NCBI GenBank assembly: GCA_023614405.1
Contig: JAJUPC010000234.1
Coordinates: 283,501-347,500, forward strand
From: Avena insularis
Lineage: Eukaryota; Streptophyta; Magnoliopsida; Poales; Poaceae
Direction: 5' to 3'
DNA: 64,000 nt
Shown: positions 27,371 through 40,686 of the stretch, in pieces
How positions within the stretch are numbered: position 1 is the first letter of the stretch
How the letters are laid out: every line of letters starts with the position of its first letter
Translations under genes and position numbers: made by a program
Notes under the pieces: model-generated
The model's database searches: none
Seen by the model: only the letters and a program-made list of their open reading frames with translations
What the model was told of the DNA's origin: nothing

Positions 27371-29187
27371 TGACTCTGATTGTTGTTAGTAAAAAGAACA
27401 CACTACAATGACACTGGTGGATCCATGTGTGGTCTCTGAAGAGAACACACATGCAATGATTCTGGTTGTTGTTAGTAAAAAGAGCACACATGCAATGACA
27501 CTGGTGGATCCATATGTGGTATGTGAAAAGAACACACATGCAATGACTCTGGTTGTTATTAGTAAAAGGAACACACATGAAATGACACTGGTGGATCCAT
27601 GTGTGGTCTCTAAAGAGAACACACATTTCAATGACTCTGATTGTTGTTAGTAAAAAGAACACACATGCAATGGCACTGGTGGATCTATAGGTGGATTGTG
27701 AAAAGAACACACATTCAATGACACTGGTGGATCCATATGTGGTATGTGAAAAGAACACACATGCAATGACTCTGGTTGTTGTTAGTAACAAGAACACACA
27801 TGCAATAATACTGGTGGTTCCATGTGTGGTCTCTGAAGAGAACACACATTTCAATGACACTGGTGGATCCATATGTGGTATGTGAAAAGAACACACATGA
27901 AATGATTCTGGTTGTTGTTAGTAAAAAAAGCACACATGCAATAACACTGGTGGATTCATAGGAGGATTGTGAAAAGAACACACATGCAATGACACTGGTT
28001 GTTGTTAGTAAAAAGAACACACATGCAATGACACTGGTAGATCCATGTGTGGTCTAAGAAGAGAACACATATTTTAATGACTCTGGTTGTCAGTAAAAAG
28101 AACACACATGCAATGACACTGGTGGATCCATGTGTGGTCTTTGAAGAGAACACACATGCAATGACTTTGGTTATTGTTAGTAAAAAGAGCACACATGCAA
28201 TGACACTGGTGGATCCATAGGTGGATTGTGAAAAGAACACACATGCAATGACACTGGTTATTGTTAGTAGAAAGAACACCCATGCAATGACACTGGTGGA
28301 TCCCTGTGTGGTCTCTGAAGAGAACACACATTTCAATGACTCTGATTGTTGTTAGTAAAAATAACACACATGTAATGACACTGGTGGATCCATGTGTGGT
28401 CTCTGAAGAGAACACACATGCAATGATTCTGGTTGTTGTTAGTAAAAAGAGCACACATGAAATGACACTGGTGGATGCATATGTGGTATGTGAAAATAAC
28501 ACACATGCAATGACTCTGGTTGTTGTTAGTAAAAAGAACACACATGCAATGGCACTGGTGGATCCATGTGTGGTCTCTGAAGAGAACACACATTTCAATG
28601 ACACTGGTGGATCCATATGTGGTATGTGAAAAGAACACACATGAAATGACACTGGTGGATCCATAGGTGGATTGTGAAAAGAGAACACATGCAATGACTC
28701 TGGTGGATCCATATGTGGTATGTGAAAAGAAAACACATGAAATGACTCTGGTTGTTGTTAGTAAAAAAAGCCCACATGCAATGACACTAGTGGATCCATA
28801 GGTGGATTGTGAAAAGAACACACATGCAATGGCACTAGTGGATCCATATGTGGTATGTGAAAAGAACACACATACAATGACTCTTGTTGTTGTTACTAAA
28901 AAGAACACACATGCAATGACACTGGTGGATCCTTAGGTGGATTGTGAAAAGAGCACACATGCAATGACACTAGTGGATCCATAGGTGGATTATGAAAAGA
29001 ACACACATGCAATGACACTGGTTCTTGTTAGTAAAAAGAACACGCATGCAATGACACTGGTGGATCCATAGGTGGATTGTGAAAAGAACACACATGCAAT
29101 GACACTGGTTGTTGTTAGTAGAAAGAACACACATGCAATGACACTGGTGGATCCATGTGTTGTCTCTGAAGAGAACACACATTTCAA
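27371..29187 (+). repeat. 1.82-kb higher-order repeat, copy 2
   Basis: 1,817 bp between anchors and the same marker order as the previous unit (gtggttcc near 27,808; ctaagaag near 28,055; catgtgttgtctc near 29,155). The two units differ mainly by point substitutions. Confidence 0.85.
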
Positions 29188-29940
29188 TGACTCTGATTGT
29201 TGTTAGTAAAAAGAACACACATGCAATGACACTGGTGGATCCATGTGTGGTCTCTGAAGAGAACACACATGCAATGATTCTGGTTGTTGTTAGTAAAAAG
29301 AGCACACATGCAATGACACTGGTGGATCCATATGTGGTATGTGAAAAGAACACACATGCAATGACTCTGGTTGTTGTTAGTAAAAAGAACACACATGCAA
29401 TGACACTGGTGGATCCATGTGTGGTCTCTAAAGAGAACACACATTTCAATGACACTGGTGGATCCATATGTGGTATGTGAAAAGAACACACATGCAACGA
29501 CACTGGTGGATCCATAGGTGGATTGCGAAAAGAGCACACATGCAATGACACTAGTGGATCCATATGTGGTATGTGAAAAGAACACACATGCAATGACTCT
29601 AGTTGTTGTTAGTAAAAAGAACACACATGCAATGACACTGGTGGATCCATGTGTGGTGTCAGAGGAGAACACACATTTCAATGACTCTGATTGTTGTTAG
29701 TAAAAAGAACACACATGCAATGACACTAGTGGATCTATAGGTGGATTGTGAAAAGAACACACATGCAATGACACTGGTGGATCCATATGTGGTATGTGAA
29801 AAGAACACACATGCAATGACTCTGGTTGTTGTTAGTAACAAGAACACACATGCAATAACACTGGTGGTTCCATGTGTGGTCTCTAAAGAGAACACACATT
29901 TCAATGACACTGGTGGATCCATATGTGGTATGTGAAAAGA
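29188..29940 (+). repeat. Partial 1.82-kb-type unit leading into the transition zone
   Basis: This follows the 5' part of the 1.82-kb unit but has extra B, A and B monomers inserted around 29,450-29,640, so the second GATT-type anchor comes about 494 bp after the first instead of about 262 bp. The gtggttcc D* segment (29,825-29,880) is retained. Confidence 0.7.
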
Positions 29941-30857
29941 ACACACATCAAATGACTCTGGTTGTTGTTAGTAAAAAAGCACACATGCAATAACACTGGT
30001 GGATTCATAGGTGGATTGTGAAAAGAACACAAATGCAATGACACTGGTTGTTGTTAGTAAAAAGAACACACATGCAATGACACTGGTAGATCCATGTGTG
30101 GTCTAAGAAGAGAACACACATTTCAATGACTCTGGTTGTTAGTAAAAAGAACACACATGCAATGACACTGGTGGATCCATGTGTGGTCTTTGAAGAGAAC
30201 ACACATGCAATGACTCTGGTTGTTGTTAGTAAAAAGAGCACACATGCAATGACACTGGTGGATCCATATCTGGTATGTGAAAAGAACACACATGCAATGA
30301 CTCTGGTTGTTGTTAGTAAAAAGAACACACATGCAATGACACTGGTGGATCCATAGGTGGATTGTGAAAAGAGCACACATGCAATGACTCTGGTTGTTGT
30401 TAGTAACAAGAACACACATGCAATACCACTAGGGGATCCATGTGTGGTCCCTGAAGAGAACACACATTTCAATGACACTGGTGGATCCATATGTGGTATG
30501 TGAAAAGAACACACATGAAATGACTCTGGTTGTTGTTAGTAAAAAAGCACAAATGAAATGACACTGGTGGATCCATATGTGGATTGTGAAAAGAACAGAC
30601 ATGCAATGACACTGGTTGTTGTTAGTAAAAGGAACACACATGCAATGACACTGGTGGATCCATGTGTGGTCTCCGAAGAGAAAACACATTTCAATGACTC
30701 TGGTTGTTGTTAGTAAAAAGAACACACATGCAATGACACTAGTGGATCCATGTGTGGTCTCTGAAGAGAACACACATGCAATGACTCTGGTTGTTGTTAG
30801 TAAAAAGAACACACATGCAATGACACTGGTGGATCCATATGTGGTATGTGAAAATAA
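29941..30857 (+). repeat. 917-bp tandem duplication, copy 1
   Basis: Markers repeat exactly 917 bp downstream: gtggattcatag (about 29,999 and 30,916), ctaagaag (30,101 and 31,018), ccactaggggatcc (30,425 and 31,342) and ctccgaagagaaaac (30,670 and 31,587). It contains the first P-type anchor of the window. Confidence 0.85.
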
Positions 30858-31774
30858 CACACATCAAATGACTCTGGTTGTTGTTAGTAAAAAAAGCACA
30901 CATGCAATAACACTGGTGGATTCATAGGTGGATTGTGAAAAGAACACAAATGCAATGACACTGGTTGTTGTTAGTAAAAAGAACACACATGCAATGACAC
31001 TGGTAGATCCATGTGTGGTCTAAGAAGAGAACACACATTTCAATGACTCTGGTTGTTAGTAAAAAGAACACACATGCAATGACACTGGTGGATCCATGTG
31101 TGGTCTTTGAAGAGAACACACATGCAATGACTTTGGTTGTTGTTAGTAAAAAGAGCACACATGCAATGACACTGGTGGATCCATATCTGGTATGTGAAAA
31201 GAACACACATGCAATGACTCTGGTTGTTGTTAGTAACAAGAACACACATGCAATAACACTGGTGGATCCATAGGTGGATTGTGAAAAGAGCACACATGCA
31301 ATGACTCTGGTTGTTGTTAATAACAAGAACACACATGCAATACCACTAGGGGATCCATGTGTGGTCCCTGAAGAGAACACACATTTCAATGACACTGGTG
31401 GATCCATATGTGGTATGTGAAAAGAGAACACATGAAATGACTCTGGTTGTTGTTAGTAAAAAAGCACAAATGAAATGACACTGGTGGATCCATAGGTGGA
31501 TTGTGAAAAGAACACACATGCAATGACACTGGTTGTTGTTAGTAAAAGGAACACACATGCAATGACACTGGTGGATCCATGTGTGGTCTCCGAAGAGAAA
31601 ACACATTTCAATGACTCTGGCTGTTGTTAGTAAAAAGAACACACATGCAATGACACTAGTGGATCCATGTGTGGTCTCTGAAGAGAACACACAAGCAATG
31701 ACTCTGGTTGTTGTTATTAAAAAGAACACACATGCAATGACACTGGTGGATCCATATGTGGTATGTGAAAAGAA
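30858..31774 (+). repeat. 917-bp tandem duplication, copy 2
   Basis: Near-identical to the preceding 917 bp. The few differences (for example ccatatctgg shared by both, gttgttaataac only here) are point changes, which implies a recent duplication or conversion. Confidence 0.85.
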
Positions 31775-32399
31775 CACACATGCAATGACTCTGGTTGTTG
31801 TTAGTAAAAATAACACACATGCAATGACACTGGTAGATCCATATGTGGTATGTGAAAAGAACACACATGCAATGACTCTGGTTGTTGTTAGTAAAAAGAA
31901 CACACATGCAATGACATTGGTGGATCCATAGGTGGATTGTGAAAAGAGCACACATGCAATGACTCTGGTTGTTGTTAGTAACAAGAACACACATGCAATA
32001 CCAATAGGGGATCCATGTGTGGTCTCTGAAGAGAACACACATTTCAATGACACTGGTGGATCCGTATGTGGTATGTGAAAAGAACACACATGAAATGACT
32101 CTGGTTGTTGTTATTAAAAAGAACACACATGCAATGACACTGGTGGATCCATATGTGGAATGTGAAAAGAACACACATGCAATGACTCTGGTTGTTGTTA
32201 GTAAAAAGAACACACATGCAATGACACTGGTGGATCCATAGGTGGATTGTGAAAAGAGCACACATGCAATGACTCTGGTTGTTGTTAGTAACAAGAACAC
32301 ACATGCAATACCACTAGGGGATCCATGTGTGGTCTCTGAAGAGAACACACATTTCAATGACACTGGTGGATTCATATGTGGTATGTGAAAAGAACACAC
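31775..32399 (+). repeat. 310-bp tandem duplication (two copies)
   Basis: Two successive 310-bp units share the same order B, D, B, D, A, D* and the ccac/ccaataggggatcc anchor. The anchor positions (about 31,998 and 32,309) and the following acacatttca monomers are offset by about 310 bp. Each copy has a gttgttattaaaaag D variant near its start. Confidence 0.8.
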
Positions 32400-32736
32400 A
32401 TGAAATGACTCTGGTTGTTGTTAGTAAAAAAGCACAAATGAAATGACACTGGTGGATCCATAGGTGGATTGTGAAAAGAACACACATGCAATGACACTGG
32501 TTGTTGTTAGTAAAAGGAACACACATGCAATGACATTGGTGGATCCATGTGTGGTCTCCGAAGAGAACACACATTTCAATGACTCTGGTTGTTGTTAGTA
32601 AAAGAACACACATGCAATGATAGTAGTGGATCCATGTGTGGTCTCTGAAGAGAACACACATGGAATGACTCTGGTTGTTGTTAGTAAAAAGAACACACAT
32701 GCAATGACACTGGTGGATCCATATGTGGTATGTGAA

Positions 32737-33660
32737 AATAATACACATTTCAATGACTCTGGTTGTTGTTAGTAAAAAGAACAAACATGCAATGACACTG
32801 GTGGATCCATATGTGGATTGTGAAAGGAGCACACATGCAATGACTCTGGTTGTTGTTAGTAAAAAGAACACACATGCAATCACACTGGTGGATCCTTAGG
32901 TGGATTGTGAAAAGAGCACACATGCAATGACTCTGGTTGTTGTTAGAAAAAAGAATACACATGCAATGACACTGGTGGATCCATAGGTGGATTGTGAAAA
33001 GAATACACATGCAATGACACTGGTTGTTGTTAGTAAAAAGAACACACATGCAATGACTATGGTTGTTGTTAGTAAAAAGAACACACATGCAATGACACTG
33101 GTGGATCCATAGGTGGATGTGAAAAGAGCACACATGCAATGACACTGGTGAATCCATATGTGGTATGTGAAAAGAACACACATGCAATGACTCTGGTATT
33201 TGTTAGTAACAAGAACACACATGCAATAACACTGTTGGATCCATGTGTGTCCTCTGAAGAGAACACACATTTCAATTATACTGGTGGATCCATATGTGGG
33301 GTATGTGAAAAGAACACACATGAAATGACTCTGGTTGTTGTTAGTAAAAAAAGCACACATGCAACGACACTGGTGGATCCATTGGTGTATTCTGAAAAGA
33401 ACACACATGCAATGACACAGGTGGATCCATAGGTGGATTGTGAAAAGAACACACATGCAACGACACTGGTGGATCCATATGTGGTATGTGAAAAGAACAC
33501 ACATGCAATGACTCTGGTAGTTGTTAGTAACAAGAACACACATGCAATAACACTGGTGGTTCCATGTGTGGTCTCTGAAGAGAACACACATTTCAATGAC
33601 ACTGGTGGATCCATATGTGCTATGTGAAAATAACACACATCAAATGACTCTGGTAGATCC
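32737..33660 (+). repeat. E block 1 (about 0.92 kb)
   Basis: First appearance of the E block. Markers in order are aataatacacattt, ccttaggtgg, gaaaaaagaatacac, actatggttg, gtggatgtgaaaag, gtatttgttag, ctgttggatcc, caattatactgg, gcaacgacac, ccattggtg, gtaacaag with gtggttcc, and acatcaaatgactc at the end. Later E blocks carry the same series, so this is a defined higher-order component. Confidence 0.88.
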
Positions 33661-33990
33661 ATGTGTGGTCTAAGAAGAGAACGCACATTTCAATGACTCT
33701 GGTTGTTAGTAAAAAGAACACACATGCAATGACACTGGTGGATCCAAGTGTGGTCTTTGAAGAGAACACACATGCAATGACTGTGGTTGTTGTTAGTAAA
33801 AAGAGCACACATGCAATGACACTGGTGGATCCATATGTGGTATGTGAAAAGAACACACATGCAATGACTTTGGTTGTTGTTAGTAAAAAGAACACACATG
33901 CAATGACACTGGTGGATCCATAGGTGGATTGTGAAAAGAGCACACATGCAATGACTCTGGTTGTTGTTAGTAACAAGAACACACATGCAA

Positions 33991-35610
33991 TACCACTAGG
34001 GGATCCATGTGTGGTCTCTGACGAGAACACACATTCCAATGACACTGGTGGATCCATATGTGGTATGTGAAAAGAACACACATGAAATGACTCTGGTTGT
34101 TGTTAGTAAAAAAGCACAAATGAAATGACACTGGTGGATCCATAGGTGGATTGTGAAAAGAAGACACATGCAATGACACTGGTTGTTGTTAGTAAAAGGA
34201 ACACACATGCAATGACACTGGTGGATCCATGTGTGGTCTCCGAAGAGAACACACATTTCAATGACTCTGGTTGTTGTTAGTAAAAAGAACACACATGCAA
34301 TGACACTAGTGGATCCATGTGTGGTCTCTGAAGAGAACACACATGCAATGACTCTGGTTGTTGTCAGTAAAAAGAGCACACATGCAATGACACTGGTGGA
34401 TCCATATGTGGTATGTGAAAAGAACACACATGCAATGACTCTTGTTGTTGTTAGTAAAAAGAACACACATGCAATGACACTAGTGGATCCATAGGTGGAT
34501 TGTGAAAAGAGCACACATGCAATGACTCTGGTTGTTGTTAGTAACAAGAACACACATGCAATACCACTAGGGGATCCATGTGTGGTCTCTGAAGAGAACA
34601 CACATTTCAATGACACTGGTGGATCAATATGTGGTATGTGAAAAGAACACACATGAAATGACTCTGGTTGTTATTAGTAAAAAAGCACCAATGAAATGAC
34701 ACTGGTGGATCCATAGGTGGATTGTGAAAAGAACACACATGCAATGACACTGGTTGTTGTTAGTAAAAGGAACACACATGCAACGACATTGGTGGATCCA
34801 CGTGTGGTCTCCGAAGAGAACACACATTTCAATGACTCTGGTTGTTGTTAGTAAAAAGAACACACATGCAATGACACTAGTGGATCCATGTGTGGTTTCT
34901 GAAGAGAACACACATGCAATGACTCTGGTTGTTGTTAGTAAAAAGAACACACATGCAATGACACCGTGGATCCATAGGTGGATTGTGAAAAGAGCACACA
35001 TGCAATGACTCTGTTGTTGTTAGTAACAAGAACACACATGCAATACCACTAGGGATCCTTGTGTGGTCTCTCAAGAGAACACACATTTCAATGACACTGG
35101 TGGATCCATGTGTGGTATCTGAAAAGAACACACATGAAATGACTTTGTTTTTTTTTTGTAAAATATCACAAATGAAATGACACTGGTGGATCCATAGGTG
35201 GATTGTGAAAAGAACACACATGCAATGACACTGGTTGTTGTTAGTAAAAGGAACACACATGCAATGACATCAGGATCCATGTGTGGTCTCCAAGAGAACA
35301 CACATTTCAATGACTCTGGTTGTTGTTAGTAAAAAGAACACACATGCAATGACACTAGTGGATCCATGTGTGGTCTCTGAAGAGAACACACATGCAATGA
35401 CGCTGGTTGTTGTTAGTAAAAAGAACACACATGCAATGACACTGGTGGATCCATATGTGGTATGTGAAAAGAACACACATGCAATGACTTTGGTTGTTGT
35501 TAGTAAAAAGAACACACATGCAATGACACTGGTGGATCCATAGGTGGATTGTGAAAAGAGCACACATGCAATGACTCTGGTTGTTGTTAGTAACAAGAAC
35601 ACACATGCAA
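33991..35610 (+). repeat. 1.62-kb P-module HOR, copy 1
   Basis: Three P modules with anchors (ccactaggggatcc or a near match) at about 33,991, 34,563 and 35,043: lengths about 572, 480 and 568 bp. The middle, shorter module is marked by gttattagtaaaaaagcacc and a CACGTG-creating variant (34,799). This copy contains the only long homopolymer noticed, T10 at 35,148-35,157. Confidence 0.87.
35148..35157 (+). repeat. T10 homopolymer inside a D monomer
   Basis: A D head that should read gttgttgttag appears as a run of ten T followed by gtaaaatatcac. This is the only homopolymer of this length noticed. The corresponding positions 1,620 and 3,240 bp downstream have ordinary D monomers, so it is private to this copy or a sequencing artefact. 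Confidence 0.75.
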
Positions 35611-37232
35611 TACCACTAGGGGATCCATGTGTGGTCTCTAAAGAGAACACACATTTCAATGACACTGGTGGATCCATATGTGGTATGTGAAAAGAACACA
35701 CATGAAATGACTCTGGTTGTTGTTAGTAAAAAAGCACAAATGAAATGACACTGGTGGATCCATAGGTGGATTGTGAAAAGAAGACACATGCAATGACACT
35801 GGTTGTTGTTAGTAAAAGGAACACACATGCAATGACATCAGGGGATCCATGTGTGGTCTCCGAAGAGAACACACATTTCAATGACTCTGGTTGTTGTTAG
35901 TAAAAAGAACACACATGCAATGACACTAGTGGATCCATGTGTGGTCTCTGAAGAGAACACACATGCAATGACTCTGGTTGTTGTCAGTAAAAAGAGCACA
36001 CATGCAATGACACTGGTGGATCCATATGTGGTATGTGAAAAGAACACACATGCAATGACTCTTGTTGTTGTTAGTAAAAAGAACACACATGCAATGACAC
36101 TAGTGGATCCATAGGTGGATTGTGAAAAGAGCACACATGCAATGACTCTGGTTGTTGTTAGTAACAAGAACACACATGCAATACCACTAGGGGATCCATG
36201 TGTGGTCTCTGAAGAGAACACACATTTCAATGACACTGGTGGATCAATATGTGGTATGTGAAAAGAACACACATGAAATGACTCTGGTTGTTATTAGTAA
36301 AAAAGCACCAATGAAATGACACTGGTGGATCCATAGGTGGATTGTGAAAAGAACACACATGCAATGACACTGGTTGTTGTTAGTAAAAGGAACACACATG
36401 CAATGACATTGGTGGATCCACGTGTGGTCTCCGAAGAGAACACACATTTCAATGACTCTGGTTGTTGTTAGTAAAAAGAACACACATGCAATGACACTAG
36501 TGGATCCATGTGTGGTTTCTGAAGAGAACACACATGCAATGACTCTGGTTGTTGTTAGTAAAAAGAACACACATGCAATGACACTGGTGGATCCATAGGT
36601 GGATTGTGAAAAGAGCACACATGCAATGACTCTGGTTGTTGTTAGTAACAAGAACACACATGCAATACCACTAGGGGATCCTTGTGTGGTCTCTGAAGAG
36701 AACACACATTTCAATGACACTGGTGGATCCATATGTGGTATGTGAAAAGAACACACATGAAATGACTCTGGTTGTTGTTAGTAAAAAAGCACAAATGAAA
36801 TGACACTGGTGGATCCATAGGTGGATTGTGAAAAGAACACACATGCAATGACACTGGTTGTTGTTAGTAAAAGGAACACACATGCAATGACATCAGGATC
36901 CATGTGTGGTCTCCGAAGAGAACACACATTTCAATGACTCTGGTTGTTGTTAGTAAAAAGAACACACATGCAATGACACTAGTGGATCCATGTGTGGTCT
37001 CTGAAGAGAACACACATGCAATGACTCTGGTTGTTGTTAGTAAAAAGAACACACATGCAATGACACTGGTGGATCCATATGTGGTATGTGAAAAGAACAC
37101 ACATGCAATGACTTTGGTTGTTGTTAGTAAAAAGAACACACATGCAATGACACTGGTGGATCCATAGGTGGATTGTGAAAAGAGCACACATGCAATGCCT
37201 CTTGTTGTTAGTAACAAGAACACACATGCAAT
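35611..37232 (+). repeat. 1.62-kb P-module HOR, copy 2
   Basis: Anchors at about 35,611, 36,183 and 36,667 (572, 484 and 566 bp). Same markers as copy 1 at a 1,620-bp offset, including CACGTG at 36,419 and gacatcaggatcc near 36,889. Confidence 0.87.
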
Positions 37233-38852
37233 ACCACTAGGGGATCCATGTGTGGTCTCTAAAGAGAACACACATTTCAATGACACTGGTGGATCCATAT
37301 GTGGTATGTGAAAAGAACACACATGAAATGACTCTGGTTGTTGTTAGTAAAAAAGCACAAATGAAATGACACTGGTGGATCCATAGGTGGATTGTGAAAA
37401 GAAGACACATGCAATGACACTGGTTGTTGTTAGTAAAAGGAACACACATGCAATGACACTGGTGGATCCATGTGTGGTCTCCGAAGAGAACACACATTTC
37501 AATGACTCTGGTTGTTGTTAGTAAAAAGAACACACATGCAATGACACTAGTGGATCCATGTGTGGTCTCTGAAGAGAACACACATGCAATGACTCTGGTT
37601 GTTGTTAGAAAAAAGAGCACACATGCAATGACACTGGTGGATCCATATGTGGTATGTGAAAAGAACACACATGCAATGACTCTTGTTGTTGTTAGTAAAA
37701 AGAACACACATGCAATGACACTAGTGGATCCATAGGTGGATTGTGAAAAGAGCACACATGCAATGACTCTGGTTGTTGTTAGTAACAAGAACACACATGC
37801 AATACCACTAGGGGATCCATGTGTGGTCTCTAAAGAGAACACACATTTCAATGACACTGGTGGATCCATATGTGGTATGTGAAAAGAACACACATGAAAT
37901 GACTCTGGTTGTTATTAGTAAAAAAGCACCAATGAAATGACACTGGTGGATCCATAGGTGGATTGTGAAAAGAACACACATGCAATGACACTGGTTGTTG
38001 TTAGTAAAAGGAACACACATGCAATGACATTGGTGGATCCACGTGTGGTCTCCGAAGAGAACACACATTTCAATTACTCTTGTTGTTGTTAGTAAAAAGA
38101 ACACACATGCAATGACACTAGTGGATCCATGTGTGGTTTCTGAAGAGAACACACATGCAATGACTCTGGTTGTTGTTAGTAAAAAGAACACACATGCAAT
38201 GACACTGGTGGATCCATAGGTGGACTGTGAAAAGAGCACACATGCAATGACTCTGGTTGTTGTTAGTAACAAGAACACACATGCAATACCACTAGGGGTC
38301 CATGTGTGGTCTCTGAAGAGAACACACATTTCAATGACACTGGTGGATCCATATGTGGTATGTGAAAAGAACACACATGAAATGACTCAGTGTTGTTAGT
38401 AAAAAGCACAAATGAAATGACACTGGTGGATCCATAGGTGGATTGTGAAAAGAACACACATGCAATGACACTGGTTGTTGTTAGTAAAAAGAGCACACAT
38501 GCAATGACATCAGGATCCATGTGTGGTCTCTGAAGAGAACACACATTTCAATGACTCTGGTTGTTGTTAGTAAAAAGAACACACATGCAATGACACTAGT
38601 GGATCCATGTGTGGTCTCTGAAGAGACCACACATGCAATGACTCTGGTTGTTGTTAGTAAAAAGAACACACATGCAATGACACTGGTGGATCCATATGTG
38701 GTATGTGAAAAGAACACACATGCAATGACTCTGGTTGTTGTTAGTAAAAAGAACACACATGCAATGACACTAGTGGATCCATAGGTGGATTGTGAAAAGA
38801 GCACACATGCAATGACTCTGGTTGTTGTTAGTAACAAGAACACACATGCAAT
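37233..38852 (+). repeat. 1.62-kb P-module HOR, copy 3
   Basis: Anchors at about 37,233, 37,804 and 38,288 (571, 484 and 565 bp). CACGTG is at about 38,040 and gacatcaggatcc at about 38,506, in register with the previous copies. Confidence 0.87.
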
Positions 38853-39337
38853 ACCACTAGGGGATCCATGTGTGGTCTCCGAAGAGAACACACATTTCAA
38901 TCACACTAGTGGATCCATATGTGGTATGTGAAAAGAATACACATGAAATGACTATGGTTGTTATTAGTAAAAAAGCACAAATGAAATGACACTGGTGGAT
39001 CCATAGGTGGATTGTGAAAAGAACACACATGCAATGACACTGGTTGTTTTTAGTAAAAGGAACACACATGCAATGACATTGGTGGATCCACGTGTGGTCT
39101 CCGAAGAGAACACACATTTCAATGACTCTGGTTGTTGTTAGTAAAAAGAACACACATGCAATGACACTAGTGGATCCGTGTGTGGTTTCTGAAGAGAACA
39201 CACATGCAATGACTCTGGTTGTTGTTAGTAAAAAGAACACACATGCAATGACACTGGTGGATCCATAGGTGGATTGTGAAAAGAGCACACATGCAATGAC
39301 TCTGGTTGTTGTTAGTAACAAGAACACACATGTAATA
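38853..39337 (+). repeat. Single short P module closing the 1.62-kb domain
   Basis: One 484-bp module of the gttattag/CACGTG type. It is followed by a P segment that runs into an E block rather than by the 572-bp module. Confidence 0.8.
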
Positions 39338-39764
39338 CCACTAGGGGATCCATGTGTGGTCTCTGAAGAGAACACACATTTCAATGACACTGGTGGATCC
39401 ATATGTGGTATGTGAAAAGAACACACATGAAATGACTCTGGTTGTTGTTAGTAAAAGAGCACAAATGAAATGACACTGGTGGATCCATAGGTGGATTGTG
39501 AAAAGAACACACATGCAATAACACTGGTTGTTGTTAGTAAAAGGAACACACATGCAATGACACTGGTGGATCCATGTGTGTTCTCCAAAGAGAACACACA
39601 TTTCAATGACTCTGGTTGTTGTTAGTAAAAAGAACACACATGCAATGATACTAGTGGATCCATGTGTGGTCTCTGAAGAGAACACACATGCAATGACTCT
39701 GGTTGTTGTTAGTAAAAAGAACACACAAGCAATGACACTGGTGGATCCATATGTGGTATGTGAA

Positions 39765-40686
39765 AATAATACACATTTCAATGACTCTGGTTGTTGTTAG
39801 TAAAAAGAACACACATGCAATGACACTGGTGGATCCATATGTGGATTGTGAAAAGAGCACACATGCAATGACTCTGGTTGTTGTTAGTAAAAAGAGCACA
39901 CATGCAATCACACTGGTGGATCCTTAGGTGGATTGTGAAAAGAGCACACATGCAATGACTCTGGTTGTTGTTAGAAAAAAGAATACACATGCAATGACAC
40001 TGGTGGATCCATAGGTGGATTGTGAAAAGAATACACATGCAATGACACTGGTTGTTGTTAGTAAAAAGAACACACATGCAATGACTATGGTTGTTGTTAG
40101 TAAAAAGAACACACATGCAATGACACTGATGGATCCATAGGTGGATGTGAAAAGAGCACACATGCTATGACACTGGTGAATCCATATGTGGTATGTGAAA
40201 AGAACACACATGCAATGACTCTGGTATTTGTTAGTAACAAGAACACACGTGCAATAACACTGTTGGATCCATGTGTGGTCTTTGAAGAGAACACACATTT
40301 CAATTATACTGGTGGATCCATATGTGGTATGTGAAAAGAACACACATGAAATGACTCTGGTTGTTGTTAGTAAAAAAAGCACACATGCAACGACACTGGT
40401 GGATCCATTGGTGGATTCTGAAAAGAACACACATGCAATGACACTGGTGGATCCATAGGTGGATTGTGAAAAGAACACACATGCAACGACACTGGTGGAT
40501 CCATATGTGGTATGTGAAAAGAACACACATGCAATGACTCTGGTAGTTGTTAGTAACAAGAACACACATGCAATAACACTGGTGGTTCCACGTGTGGTCT
40601 CTGAAGAGAACACACATTTCAATGACACTGGTGGATCCATATGTGGTATGTGAAAAGAACACACATCAAATGACTCTAGTGGATCC
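39765..40686 (+). repeat. E block 2
   Basis: Full-length E block (about 922 bp), 7,028 bp after E block 1. The marker order is unchanged. The intervening sequence is the P-only 1.62-kb array, so E blocks 1 and 2 flank an expansion of P modules. Confidence 0.87.
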
